From positions 4,279,001 through 4,343,000 of the forward strand of contig NZ_CP015637.1 in the NCBI RefSeq assembly GCF_001708445.1: a stretch of 64,000 nucleotides of DNA. Reading direction: 5' to 3'. Numbering within the stretch: position 1 is the first letter of the stretch; each line of letters starts with the position of its first letter. This stretch comes from Pseudomonas fluorescens. GTDB taxonomy: Bacteria; Pseudomonadota; Gammaproteobacteria; Pseudomonadales; Pseudomonadaceae. Shown here piece by piece: positions 26,020 to 35,066 of this stretch. Both the position numbers and the translations under genes were made by a program. The notes beneath the pieces were generated by a model. The model was not told the origin of the DNA and did no database searches. It saw nothing but the letters and a program-made list of their open reading frames with translations.

Positions 26020-27299
26020 CACAGCACCACACTGGGCAGCCACAACGACAGCGCCGGAACGTAGGTCACCGCCATCAACACCAGGAACAGCACCGCATAG
26101 AACGGCAGCAACGCCTTCACGGTCCGCTCGATACTGACCTTGCCCACGGCCGCCCCCACAAACAGCACCGCGCCCACCGGCGGCGTAATCAAACCGATGC
26201 CCAGGTTCACCAGCATGATCATGCCGAAGTGCACCGGGTCGACGCCGATGCCGAGCACCACGGGCAGCAAAATCGGGGTAAGGATCAGGATCAGCGGCGC
26301 CATGTCCATCACCGTGCCGAGCAACAGCAGCATGGCGTTGATGCACATCAGGATCACGTAGCGGTTGTCCGACAGGGTCAGGAACAGCGTGGTGATCTTC
26401 GCCGGGATCTGCATCAGGGTCATGATGTAGCCGAAGCTGGCGGCGAAGGCGATCAGGATCATCACGATGGAAATGGTGCGTACCGTGCGGTGCATCAGCT
26501 TGGGCAGTTCGCTCCATTTGTAGTCGCGGTAGATGAACATGGTCACGAAGAACGCCCACAGCACCGCGATCGCGGCGGATTCGGTGGCGGTAAAGATGCC
26601 GGAGAGGATGCCGCCGAGGATGATCACCATGGCCATCAGGCCCCACAGCGCGTCGGCGCAGATTTTCAGCGCTTGCTTCAAGGGAATGACTTCGCCCTTG
26701 GGGTAATTGCGCTTTTTGGCGAAGATCAGGCACAGCACCATCAGGCACGCGCTCATCAACAGGCCGGGGACCACACCGGCCATGAACAACGAGGCGATCG
26801 ACACCGTGCCGCCCGCTGCCAGGGAGTAGAGCACCGAGTTATGGCTGGGTGGCGTCAACAGTGCCTGCACCGAACCGCTGATGGTCACCGCGGTGGCGAA
26901 TTCTCGGGGATAGCCACGGCGTTCCATCTCCGGGATCAGCACCGAGCCGACCGAGGCCGTGTCGGCCACCGACGAACCGGAGATCGCGCCGAAAAACGTC
27001 GAGGCCATGATGTTGACCAAGGACAGGCCGCCGCGCACAAAGCCCACCAGCACGCCGGCAAACGCCACCAGGCGGCGCGACATGCCGCCCTCGGCCATGA
27101 TCGCCCCGGCCAGCACGAAGAACGGAATCGCCATCAGCGAAAATTTATTTACCCCGCCGGCCACCTGGATCATCAGGGCCTGGAACGGGATGTCGATCCA
27201 CCACGCGCCAATCAATGCCGACAAACCCAGGGCGTAGGCCACCGGCATGCCGATCAGGATCAAGGCAATAAAGCTGCCCAACAGAATCAATGCGTCCAT
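26019..27299 (-). CDS. TRAP transporter large permease (DctM)
   Basis: The 426-residue protein has about 12 membrane segments and the DctM signatures PFFVLAGAIMAEGG, GAISGSSVADTASVGSVLIPEM and NLGIGLITPPVGAVLF. It is the sodium-driven part of a TRAP system with the small subunit and the binding protein encoded just upstream. The start is the ATG at 27297-27299, 1 bp after the DctQ stop. In this operon the likely substrate is D-galacturonate or D-glucuronate, inferred from the uronate dehydrogenase and the lactonase. Confidence 0.9.
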   Translation of the reverse strand: MDALILLGSFIALILIGMPVAYALGLSALIGAWWIDIPFQALMIQVAGGVNKFSLMAIPFFVLAGAIMAEGGMSRRLVAFAGVLVGFVRGGLSLVNIMASTFFGAISGSSVADTASVGSVLIPEMERRGYPREFATAVTISGSVQALLTPPSHNSVLYSLAAGGTVSIASLFMAGVVPGLLMSACLMVLCLIFAKKRNYPKGEVIPLKQALKICADALWGLMAMVIILGGILSGIFTATESAAIAVLWAFFVTMFIYRDYKWSELPKLMHRTVRTISIVMILIAFAASFGYIMTLMQIPAKITTLFLTLSDNRYVILMCINAMLLLLGTVMDMAPLILILTPILLPVVLGIGVDPVHFGMIMLVNLGIGLITPPVGAVLFVGAAVGKVSIERTVKALLPFYAVLFLVLMAVTYVPALSLWLPSVVL

Positions 27300-27300
27300 A

Positions 27301-27828
27301 TCAGGCGGCCCCTTCGCTTTCTTCCACCAGGTCGAGGCGCACCACGCGCCGGTTGCTCTGGTCACCGAGCAGGAGTTTTTCCACCACAAAGACCAGGGTC
27401 AGCAGCCCGCCAATCGGGATCGGCATATAGGTGATGCCCACGCGCAGGGTCGGGATGGCGCTCATGAACTGGTTCCAGGTGGACAGGCACAGCTTGGTGC
27501 CCCAAATGGCCATGAACAGGCAGATGGTGCCCATCAGCAGCTGCGAGACGATGCCGATGACCCGGCGTTGGCGGGGCGGCAGGCGGTCGGTGATCATCGC
27601 CACCGACATGTGTGCGCCAGCGCGATAGCTGGCGGCGGCGCCGATAAAGGTGAACACCAGCATCAGCAGGATGGCGGTAGGCTCCGGCCAGCTGGAGCCG
27701 GTGCCGAGGATGTAGCGGGCGAAGATGCCCCAGGGAATGATCAGTGCCACCCCGAGAACCGAGAGGCCGGCGACCCAGACGCAGGTCATGTAGAGGCGGT
27801 CGTTGATGCGCAGCAGTAGATTCTTCAT
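27301..27828 (-). CDS. TRAP transporter small permease (DctQ)
   Basis: The 175-residue protein has four membrane spans with the DctQ pattern (LSVLGVALIIPWGIFARYILGTGSSWPEP, then AHMSVAMITDRLP). It couples the DctP receptor to DctM. The start ATG at 27826-27828 has GGTGA six bases before it; a GTG 9 bases further upstream is possible. It lies between DctP and DctM, 66 bp and 1 bp away, in one operon. Confidence 0.88.
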   Translation of the reverse strand: MKNLLLRINDRLYMTCVWVAGLSVLGVALIIPWGIFARYILGTGSSWPEPTAILLMLVFTFIGAAASYRAGAHMSVAMITDRLPPRQRRVIGIVSQLLMGTICLFMAIWGTKLCLSTWNQFMSAIPTLRVGITYMPIPIGGLLTLVFVVEKLLLGDQSNRRVVRLDLVEESEGAA

Positions 27829-27894
27829 GGCGTTCACCGTAACCGGGCGCGTCGATGCCGACCGCGCCGGGCCTTTTGCGAGAGGCAGGGAAGG

Positions 27895-28866
27895 TTATTG
27901 AACGGCGTCGATGCGCGCGATGATGTCGGCGTAGGGCGCGCCGTACTTGGCGCGAACCGCTGCGGTGGCGTCGTAGAAGGGTTTTTTGTCGACGCTGATG
28001 AACTCGACACCGGCGGCCTTGAGCTTGGTTTCGCTGCTGGCGGACTTGGCATCCCACAGCGCGCGCTCATCGGCCTGGGCGGCCTTGGCGGCGTTTTTCA
28101 CCATGACTTGCTGCGCCGGGGTGAGCTTGTTCCAGGTGATCTTCGACATCACGATGGGCTCGGGCAGGATCAAGTGTTCGGTGAGGGTGTAGTACTTGGC
28201 GTTCTGGAAGTGGTTGTGTTCCAGCAGGGTGGGCGGGTTGTTTTCCGCGCCGTCGATCACCCCGGTCTGCAAGGCACTGAAGATCTCGCCGGTGTCCATG
28301 GCGATGCCGTTGGCGCCCATGGCATTAAAGGCGTCGATGAACAGCGGGTTGCCTTGCACGCGGATCTTCATGCCCTTGAGGTCTTCGATCTTGCGCACCG
28401 GTTTCTTGGTGTAGAGGTTGCGCGTGCCGCCGTCCATCCAGGCCAGGGCCACCAGGCCGAACTCGGAGTCGGTGATCTTGGCCAGGATCTCATCGCCGAT
28501 CTCGCCGTCGATGACCTTGCGCATATGCGCCTGGTCACGAAACACGAACGGCAGGTTGAATACGTTCACGTCCGGCACCACGGGCCCGACGATGCCAAGG
28601 CTGACGCGGGTCATCTGCACCGCGCCGACCTGGGCCTGCTCGACCACTTCTTTCTCGGAGCCCAAGACCCCGCCGGGGAAGTACTTGAAGGTCAGTTCGC
28701 CGTTGCTTTGTTTGGTCAGGGCCTTGCCCATGTTCTCTTCGGCTACGACAGTGGGATAGCCGGCGGGGTGAACGTCGGCGAATTTTATTTCCAGCGCGTG
28801 GGCGGCGCCGGTGAACAGGACACTCAGGGGAAGTGCAGCGGCCAGCAAGGTGCGTTTGAAGTCCAT
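27895..28866 (-). CDS. TRAP transporter periplasmic substrate-binding protein (DctP), uronate type
   Basis: The 323-residue receptor has a signal peptide (LLAAALPLSVLFTGAAHA) and the DctP fold, with the conserved MKIRVQGNPLFIDAFNAMGANGIAMD that contains the substrate carboxylate-binding Arg, and GVIDGAENNPPTLL. Its neighbours (uronate dehydrogenase, lactonase, epimerase) indicate a hexuronate. Structurally known TRAP receptors from the same setting bind glucuronate and galacturonate. It is the third gene of the operon, 51 bp after the lactonase stop. Length is normal. Confidence 0.9.
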   Translation of the reverse strand: MDFKRTLLAAALPLSVLFTGAAHALEIKFADVHPAGYPTVVAEENMGKALTKQSNGELTFKYFPGGVLGSEKEVVEQAQVGAVQMTRVSLGIVGPVVPDVNVFNLPFVFRDQAHMRKVIDGEIGDEILAKITDSEFGLVALAWMDGGTRNLYTKKPVRKIEDLKGMKIRVQGNPLFIDAFNAMGANGIAMDTGEIFSALQTGVIDGAENNPPTLLEHNHFQNAKYYTLTEHLILPEPIVMSKITWNKLTPAQQVMVKNAAKAAQADERALWDAKSASSETKLKAAGVEFISVDKKPFYDATAAVRAKYGAPYADIIARIDAVQ

Positions 28867-28917
28867 GGGAGGTCACTCCTGTGTTGTTATTGTTGTATTC
28901 AAGGCACAGCGATGCAG

Positions 28918-29793
28918 CTAGAGGGTAAACGTTGGCTCAGGCAGTCCTTGGACGCCGGGGTTGAGGGCGAACACGCCGCCGGACAGTGACTGCTCGCTCT
29001 GGTCGTCTCGTATCGAGGTGACGAACAGCGTGTCCAGGCGACTGCCGCCAAAGGCGCACATCGTGGGTTTTTTCACCGGTACGCTCAGGGAGCGGTCCAG
29101 GCGGCCATCGGGGGTAAAGCGGTGGATCAGGCCGGCGTCGTTGGCGCAGATCCAGTAGCCGCCATCGGCGTCCACGGCGGCGCCGTCGGGACGACCTGGG
29201 TACTGGTGCATGTCGACGAACACGCGACGGTTGGACGGCGTGCCGGTCTCGGTGTCGTAGTCGAAGGCCCAGATCTGCTGGACCAGCGGGTGTGAATCCG
29301 AGGCGTACATCGTGCGGCCATCGGGGCTGAAGGCCAGGCCGTTGAGGGTGATAAAACCGTCCAGCTGGGCATGGGGCGCTGAACCCGATGCATAGCGATA
29401 GAGGATGCCTTCGGCCGCATTCGCGCCCATGTTCAGCACCATGCTGCCGGCCCAGAAACGGCCCTGGCGATCACAGCGGCCGTCGTTCAGACGCATGTCC
29501 GGGCGAGGGTGCTCGACGCTGGCCAATGGCGTGGTGTCGAGGCTGCCGTCGTTATGCGGCGTGAGTTGGAAGAAGCCGGTTTGCATCCCCGCAACCCAGT
29601 TGCCGGCGTCGGTGCGAGCGATGCAGGCCAGCATCTGCGGGGCTTTCCACGCAGCGAGATGGCCGGTGGCGGCGCTCCAGCGTTGCAGGCCACCGTTGGG
29701 GATGTCCACCCAGTACAGGGCGTTTTCCTCGGGCACCCATACCGGGCACTCGCCCACGGCATTGCGGGCGTCGACAATCAATTCTGCAGTCAT
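28918..29793 (-). CDS. SMP-30/gluconolactonase family lactonase (aldarolactonase)
   Basis: The 291-residue protein is a six-bladed propeller of the SMP-30 family with the metal ligands Glu in NAVGECPVW, Asn and Asp in RPDMRLNDGRCDRQGRFW, Asn in ITLNGLAFS and Asp in MYASDSHPL. It opens the aldarolactone made by uronate dehydrogenase to galactarate or glucarate. The start used is the ATG at 29791-29793; a GTG 6 bases upstream has AAGG at a better spacing and is a fair alternative. It lies 30 bp downstream of udh. Confidence 0.88.
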   Translation of the reverse strand: MTAELIVDARNAVGECPVWVPEENALYWVDIPNGGLQRWSAATGHLAAWKAPQMLACIARTDAGNWVAGMQTGFFQLTPHNDGSLDTTPLASVEHPRPDMRLNDGRCDRQGRFWAGSMVLNMGANAAEGILYRYASGSAPHAQLDGFITLNGLAFSPDGRTMYASDSHPLVQQIWAFDYDTETGTPSNRRVFVDMHQYPGRPDGAAVDADGGYWICANDAGLIHRFTPDGRLDRSLSVPVKKPTMCAFGGSRLDTLFVTSIRDDQSEQSLSGGVFALNPGVQGLPEPTFTL

Positions 29794-29823
29794 GGCCACT
29801 CATTCCCTTGGGTTGGTCTGGCG

Positions 29824-30642
29824 TCAGTCACCGAACGGTCCAGCGGCGCAGAATGCCCCGCCTTGATACACCTTGGCCGGGTCATCGGCCGCTACGGGGG
29901 GCTGGGTTTCGACCTGGGCGCGGAAGACTTCGGAGCTGTCTTTCGGGGCATAGCCCAGGTGCGCGGCGTAGCGGTTGTCCCACCAGGTGTCGAGGTTAGC
30001 CGACATGCCGTAGACCACGGTGTGGCCGACGTTCGGCGTATACAGCGCGCGTTCGAGCAGTTGGGTCAGGTCATCGAAGCTCAGCCAGGTGTGCATCATC
30101 CGGCGGTTCTGCGGTTCCGGGAACGAGGAGCCGATACGGATACTGACGGTCTCGATGCCGTAGCGGTCGAAGTAGAAACTGGCCATGTCTTCGCCATAGG
30201 ACTTGGACAAGCCGTAGTAGCTGTCTGGGCGGCGTGGGGAGTGGGCGTCGAGCTTCTCGCCCTGCTTGTAGAAGCCGATCACATGATTGGAGCTGGCGAA
30301 GACCACGCGCTTGACGCCATGGCGGCGCGCGGCTTCGTAGATGTGGAAGATGCCGCTGATATTGGCGCCTAGCACTTCTTCGAAGGAGCGTTCGACCGAG
30401 ACACCGCCAAAATGCAGGATGGCGTCGACGCCTTCCACCAGGTGGTGCACGGCTTGTTTGTCGGCGAGGTCGCAGGGTTGCACTTCTTCGCTGGCGTCGG
30501 CCGCCGGGGCCATGTTGGCAATGTCCGACAGGCGCAGTACTTGGGCGTAAGGGCGCAGGCGTTCGCGCAGGACTTTACCGAGGCCGCCGGCGGCACCGGT
30601 GAGCAGCAGGCGGTTGAAGGGAGTGGGGGTAGTCGTGGTCAT
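29824..30642 (-). CDS. udh: NAD-dependent uronate dehydrogenase
   Basis: The 272-residue enzyme belongs to the extended SDR family: GAAGGLG binds NAD, and the Ser/Tyr/Lys set is in FASSNHVIG and SYYGLSKSYGED. The C-terminal part (SIRIGSSFPEPQNRRMMHTWLS) is that of known uronate dehydrogenases of pseudomonads. It oxidises D-galacturonate or D-glucuronate to the 1,5-lactone. It opens a six-gene operon with lactonase, TRAP genes and the epimerase. A candidate operator is 26 bp upstream. Confidence 0.92.
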   Translation of the reverse strand: MTTTTPTPFNRLLLTGAAGGLGKVLRERLRPYAQVLRLSDIANMAPAADASEEVQPCDLADKQAVHHLVEGVDAILHFGGVSVERSFEEVLGANISGIFHIYEAARRHGVKRVVFASSNHVIGFYKQGEKLDAHSPRRPDSYYGLSKSYGEDMASFYFDRYGIETVSIRIGSSFPEPQNRRMMHTWLSFDDLTQLLERALYTPNVGHTVVYGMSANLDTWWDNRYAAHLGYAPKDSSEVFRAQVETQPPVAADDPAKVYQGGAFCAAGPFGD

Positions 30643-30667
30643 GGAGATTCCAAATTTTTGTTGTAGG

Positions 30668-30681
30668 TTGTCGTATGACTA
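30668..30681. promoter_or_regulatory. Candidate operator upstream of udh
   Basis: TTGTC-GTAT-GACTA is a near-palindrome 26-39 bp upstream of the udh start. The half-site resembles those of FadR-type GntR regulators that control uronate genes. No such regulator is in the operon, so it would act in trans. Confidence 0.35.
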
Positions 30682-30747
30682 TGCCGAAGTATTGTTAGGG
30701 ATCCCCTGGGTTGTCAACGCGCCATTGGACAAAAGGTGTAACGAGGC

Positions 30748-30963
30748 TGTGGCGAGCGGGCTTGCCCTAATGTCGTTCAGTTAAGCGTACATCGCCTTCT
30801 GTAGGAGCGAGGGGGACGCCTAGTTCTTGCTCGCGAAAAACGTCAACGATAACGCGTGTTTCCTGAATCGTTTTTCGCGAGCAAGAACTAGGCGTCCCCC
30901 TCGCTCCTACAGAAGGCGATGTACGCTTAACTGAACGGCATTAGGGCAAGCCTGCTCGCCACA
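30748..30963. repeat. Long compound inverted repeat with 95-bp arms
   Basis: The left arm (30748-30842) and right arm (30869-30963) are complementary with only a few mismatches and enclose 26 bp. The arms nest a TGTGGCGAGCGGGCTTGCCC unit outside, then TTCAGTTAAGCGTACATCGC, then TGTAGGAGCGAGGGGGACGC inside. It fills most of the 340 bp between udh and the Lrp gene. Confidence 0.85.
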
Positions 30964-30981
30964 TACAACTGGGCTTGATCC

Positions 30982-31479
30982 TTATGCCAGTTCAGTGGCG
31001 GTGTTCTTGACGATTGCGAGTTCGGGATGTGCCACGAGTTTGTCGATGTGCAACTCATCATTGTTCAACCAGGTCTCGGTCAGCACCCGGTAATGCTCCA
31101 TATCCCGGCAGCGCATGCGCAGGCTGTAGTCGAACGGCCCGCTGATCAGCTGGCATTCGAACACCTGCGGGCAGGCCTTGACGCAGGCTTCGAAAGCCTT
31201 TTGCGCCGAGCGCCCGCTCTGGTTGGACAAGGCCACGAGCACCAGCAGAGACAGCCCTGGCGAGACCATCTGCACATCGATGATCGCCCCATACCCGCGG
31301 ATCACCCCACGTCGCTCCAGCTTGCGCACCCGCTCCAGGCAGGGCCGGGGAGTGAGGTGGACCAGTGACGAGAGCTTTTCGTAGGTGATACGCCCCTGAT
31401 GCCGCAGCACGTCGATGATTGCCTCATCGATGCGATCCAGCGCAGGGGAAGAATGGGGTCCGTTGGCCTTGGTATCCAT
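30982..31479 (-). CDS. Lrp/AsnC-family transcriptional regulator
   Basis: The 165-residue protein has an N-terminal helix-turn-helix (LDRIDEAIIDVLRHQGRITYEKLSSLVHLTPRPCLERVRKLERRG, seen in parts) and a C-terminal RAM domain (VALSNQSGRSAQKAFEACVKACPQV, ISGPFDYSLRMRC). Such proteins sense amino acids and control their transport and use. It lies 5 bp downstream of the ABC ATPase gene and is probably in the same operon, so it likely regulates this transporter. The start is the ATG at 31477-31479; a GTG 9 bases upstream would overlap the preceding stop. Confidence 0.88.
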   Translation of the reverse strand: MDTKANGPHSSPALDRIDEAIIDVLRHQGRITYEKLSSLVHLTPRPCLERVRKLERRGVIRGYGAIIDVQMVSPGLSLLVLVALSNQSGRSAQKAFEACVKACPQVFECQLISGPFDYSLRMRCRDMEHYRVLTETWLNNDELHIDKLVAHPELAIVKNTATELA

Positions 31480-31484
31480 GGGTT

Positions 31485-32315
<831 letters not shown>

Positions 32316-32318
32316 GGG

Positions 32319-33032
32319 TTAGCCTCGGGTAGGAACAAGAAAACGCATCCAGCGACGTTCGGCCAGTCGAAACAGGCCCACCAGTGCAAAGGACAGCAGC
32401 ATGTAGAGCAGGGCAGCGATACCGAAGGCCTGGAACGTCAGGAACGTTTCGGCATTCGCATCGCGGGCCACCTTGAGGATATCGGCGACGGTGGCGGTAA
32501 ACGCCAGCGATGTGGCGTGCAGCATCAGGATCATTTCATTGCTGTAGGCCGGCAACGCCCGGCGCAACGCGGCCGGTACCACCACAAACAGGTTCAGGCG
32601 CCAGCCATGCAGGCCATAGGCGCGTGCCGCTTCGAGTTCGCCGTGGGGAATATTACGGATCGCCCCGGCGAAGATTTCCACGGTGTAGGCGCAGGTGTTG
32701 AGCACGAAGGCCAGCAGGGTGCAGTTCAAGGCATTGCGGAAAAACTGGTTGAGCAGGGCGTTGTCCTGCACCACCTCCAGGCTGTACAGCCCGGTGTAGC
32801 AAATCAACAGTTGGATATACAGCGGCGTGCCCCGGAACAGGTAGGTGTACACCTCCACTGGCCAGCGCAGCCAGACGTGTTCCGAGACGCGGGCCAGTGC
32901 CAGGGGGATCGACAGGACAAAGCCGAACACCACCGAGATAATGAACAGCCACAGGGTCATGGCGACGCCGGACAAACCCGCGCCATCGCTGAACAGGTAG
33001 GCCAGGCCGTATTGCTGGAACAGTTCGATCAT
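32319..33032 (-). CDS. Polar amino acid ABC transporter permease (HisM-like)
   Basis: The 237-residue protein has about five membrane spans and the EAA loop region GELEAARAYGLHGWRLNLFVVVPAALRRALPAYSNE in its family form, where EAA contacts the ATPase. It pairs with the second permease gene, which it overlaps by four bases (ATGA), and belongs to the His/Glu/Gln/Arg/opine group. Three bases separate it from the ATPase start. Confidence 0.9.
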   Translation of the reverse strand: MIELFQQYGLAYLFSDGAGLSGVAMTLWLFIISVVFGFVLSIPLALARVSEHVWLRWPVEVYTYLFRGTPLYIQLLICYTGLYSLEVVQDNALLNQFFRNALNCTLLAFVLNTCAYTVEIFAGAIRNIPHGELEAARAYGLHGWRLNLFVVVPAALRRALPAYSNEMILMLHATSLAFTATVADILKVARDANAETFLTFQAFGIAALLYMLLSFALVGLFRLAERRWMRFLVPTRG

Positions 33033-33730
33033 CGCGCCATCCCCTTGATGCCGAGGTTGTAGCGCCGCTCGAGGCGCTTGAAGATGCGGTTGGAGAGGGT
33101 GGTGATCACCAGGTAGACCAGGCCGGCGAGGATCAGGAAGTACAACGGCTCATTGGTGGTCTTGCCGGCGTTTTTCGCGGCCTTGACCAGGTCCGACAGG
33201 CCGATGATCGACACCAGCGCCGTGGACTTGAGCAGCACCAGCCAGTTATTGCCCAGGCCCGGCAGGGCGAAGCGCATCAACTGCGGGAACAGCACCAGGC
33301 GAAACCGCTGCCAGCGGCTCAGGCCATAGGCGGTCGCGGCTTCCAGTTGGCCGACCGGCACGCTGAGGATCGCGCCACGGAAGTTTTCGGTGAAATACGC
33401 GCCATAAGTAAACCCCAGGGTGATCACCCCAGCGGTGAACGGGTCGATTTCGAAGTAGTTCCAGCCGAATACTTCGCTCAGGTCGTTGAGCCACAGTTGC
33501 AAGCTGTAGAAGATCAGCAGGATCAGCACCAGGTCCGGCACGCTGCGGATCAGCGTGGTGTAGAGCGTCGCCGGCACGCGCAGCCAGTTGGCGCTGGAGA
33601 GCTTGGCACCGGCGGCGACCAGGCCCAGGGTGAGGCTCAGGGCCAGCGCCAGGAGCGCCAGCTTGAGCGTCATCCAGGCACCCTGGGCCAGCATCGGGCC
33701 GTAGCCTTGCAAGTTGAGGAGTTCGTTCAT
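33029..33730 (-). CDS. Polar amino acid ABC transporter permease (HisQ-like)
   Basis: The 233-residue protein has the same architecture as its neighbour, with RVPATLYTTLIRSVPDLVLILLIFYSLQL near the first spans and the EAA loop GQLEAATAYGLSRWQRFRLVLFPQLMRFALPGLGNNW seen in parts. The two make the membrane heterodimer. The gene is 149 bp downstream of the binding protein gene, the gap holding a family B repeat. Confidence 0.9.
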   Translation of the reverse strand: MNELLNLQGYGPMLAQGAWMTLKLALLALALSLTLGLVAAGAKLSSANWLRVPATLYTTLIRSVPDLVLILLIFYSLQLWLNDLSEVFGWNYFEIDPFTAGVITLGFTYGAYFTENFRGAILSVPVGQLEAATAYGLSRWQRFRLVLFPQLMRFALPGLGNNWLVLLKSTALVSIIGLSDLVKAAKNAGKTTNEPLYFLILAGLVYLVITTLSNRIFKRLERRYNLGIKGMAR

Positions 33731-33755
33731 GGGGGATCTCTAAAGGAACGACGCC

Positions 33756-33864
33756 CTTTTGTAGGAGCGAGCTTGCTCGCGAAGAACTCAAGGGCACCGC
33801 GTTAAACCGGATTCGCTGCGTTACCGTTTACGACCTTCGCGAGCAAGCTCGCTCCTACAAGGGC
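33756..33864. repeat. REP-like inverted repeat, family B
   Basis: CTTTTGTAGGAGCGAGCTTG and its inverse ending CTCCTACAAGGG enclose a short centre. It lies inside the transporter operon, between the binding protein and permease genes, where it may lower downstream expression relative to the receptor. Confidence 0.83.
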
Positions 33865-33879
33865 TTTGGCCGGTGGGGC

Positions 33880-34659
33880 TTACTCGTTGTAGATGTCTTG
33901 ATCACCGAAGTATTTCTTCTGGATCTGCGCGTAGGTGCCGTCTGCCTGTACAGCGGCGATGCCCTTGTTGATCAGCGCACGCAAGTCCTGGTCGTTCTTG
34001 CGCAGGCCCATGGCGATGTCCAGGGGCAGGGTCGGGTCCTTGAAGGCCGGGCCGGTCTTGAAGTCGGCGCCTTCAGGCTTGGACAGGAAGTTGAGCTGGG
34101 CTTCGAGCTTGTCGGTCAGGGTGGCGTCGAGGCGGCCGTTCTGCAGGTCGGCGTAGTTCTGTTCCTGGGACTGGTATGCCTTGATCTGCGCGCCGAGCTT
34201 GGCCAGTTGGGCACGGGCATAGGCTTCTTGCAGCGAGCCTTGCAGCACACCGACTTGCTTGCCTTTCAACGATTCCGGCGTATCGCCGAACTCGGCGCTT
34301 TTACGGGTGATGACCGAGGTCGGGCTGAGGAACAGGCGGTCGGTGAAGTCGATGACTTTCTCGCGCGCCGAGGTCACCGCCATGGACGACATGATCGCGT
34401 CGAACTTGCGCGCACGCAGGGCCGGGATCATGCCGTCGAATTCGTTGTGCACCCAGGTGCATTTGACTTCGAGCTTGGCGCAGATGGCGTTGCCCAACTC
34501 GATATCGAAACCTTGCAGGCTGCCATCGGCGGCCACGGATTCAAACGGGGGATACTCGGGGAATACGCCAAAGCGGATTTCTTTCCAATCCTGGGCGTGG
34601 GCGGTGGTGGCGCACAGTGGCAACAGCAACGCAGCGAAGAGTGATCGCAGTGGAGTCAT
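33880..34659 (-). CDS. Polar amino acid ABC transporter periplasmic binding protein (HisJ/ArtJ-like)
   Basis: The 259-residue receptor has a signal peptide (LRSLFAALLLPLCATTAHA) and the type II fold with FGVFPEYPPFESVAADGSLQGFDIELGNAICAKL seen in parts, VKCTWVHNEFDGMIPALRARKFD, and the pair AVTSAREKVIDFTDRLF. Arg and Asp residues that bind the amino acid backbone are in place. The start is the ATG at 34657-34659. With the Lrp regulator in the operon a basic or similar amino acid is likely. It heads the operon. Confidence 0.9.
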   Translation of the reverse strand: MTPLRSLFAALLLPLCATTAHAQDWKEIRFGVFPEYPPFESVAADGSLQGFDIELGNAICAKLEVKCTWVHNEFDGMIPALRARKFDAIMSSMAVTSAREKVIDFTDRLFLSPTSVITRKSAEFGDTPESLKGKQVGVLQGSLQEAYARAQLAKLGAQIKAYQSQEQNYADLQNGRLDATLTDKLEAQLNFLSKPEGADFKTGPAFKDPTLPLDIAMGLRKNDQDLRALINKGIAAVQADGTYAQIQKKYFGDQDIYNE

Positions 34660-34754
34660 GTGTAAGTCCCTATATTTTGTAATTGATGTCAGGGCAGTCA
34701 AAAGGTGAATCGAGTCTTTATTGTTTAGTGCAGCTTTGTGGTCGTTCGGCTTCT

Positions 34755-35034
34755 TGTGGGGAGCCCACTTGTTGTGGCGAGCGGGCTTGTCCCGCGTTGG
34801 GCTGCGTAGCAGCTGTCTCTTACGAGCAAGCTCGCTCCTACAAAAAAGCCTTAACTGAACGGCATTAGGGCAAGCCCGCTCGCCACAACAAGCCCGCTCA
34901 TTACCACAGGCAAGCCCGCTCGCCACAAAAATAGCCCGCCTGCCACAAAAATGCGGTCATCCAGCTGGAGTTTTAATCCTTAACAATCAATAAGTTATTT
35001 TGTTTTTTATATGAGGGGCTTGCCCCCTCCCACA
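34755..35034. repeat. Mosaic of REP-like repeats
   Basis: The 407-bp gap between the binding-protein gene and the SDR gene is filled with fragments of three repeat families: TGTGGCGAGCGGGCTTG units at 34774 and inverted copies at 34870-34950, a half family B unit at 34820, and a half family A unit (GAGGGGCTTGCCCCCTCCCA) near 35010. Nothing coding is seen. Confidence 0.75.
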
Positions 35035-35066
35035 GCGGATCTTCATTGTTTTTGGGAATTTCATTC

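Noticed and set aside
26020..26748. Minus-strand extension of the aldose-epimerase frame by about 240 residues
   Set aside because: The added part overlaps the DctM gene out of frame; the TGATG overlap at 26017-26021 gives the natural start.
34683..34868. Small plus-strand frame in the repeat mosaic before the SDR gene
   Set aside because: Translation of REP-like DNA; similar frames appear at every repeat copy in the window.
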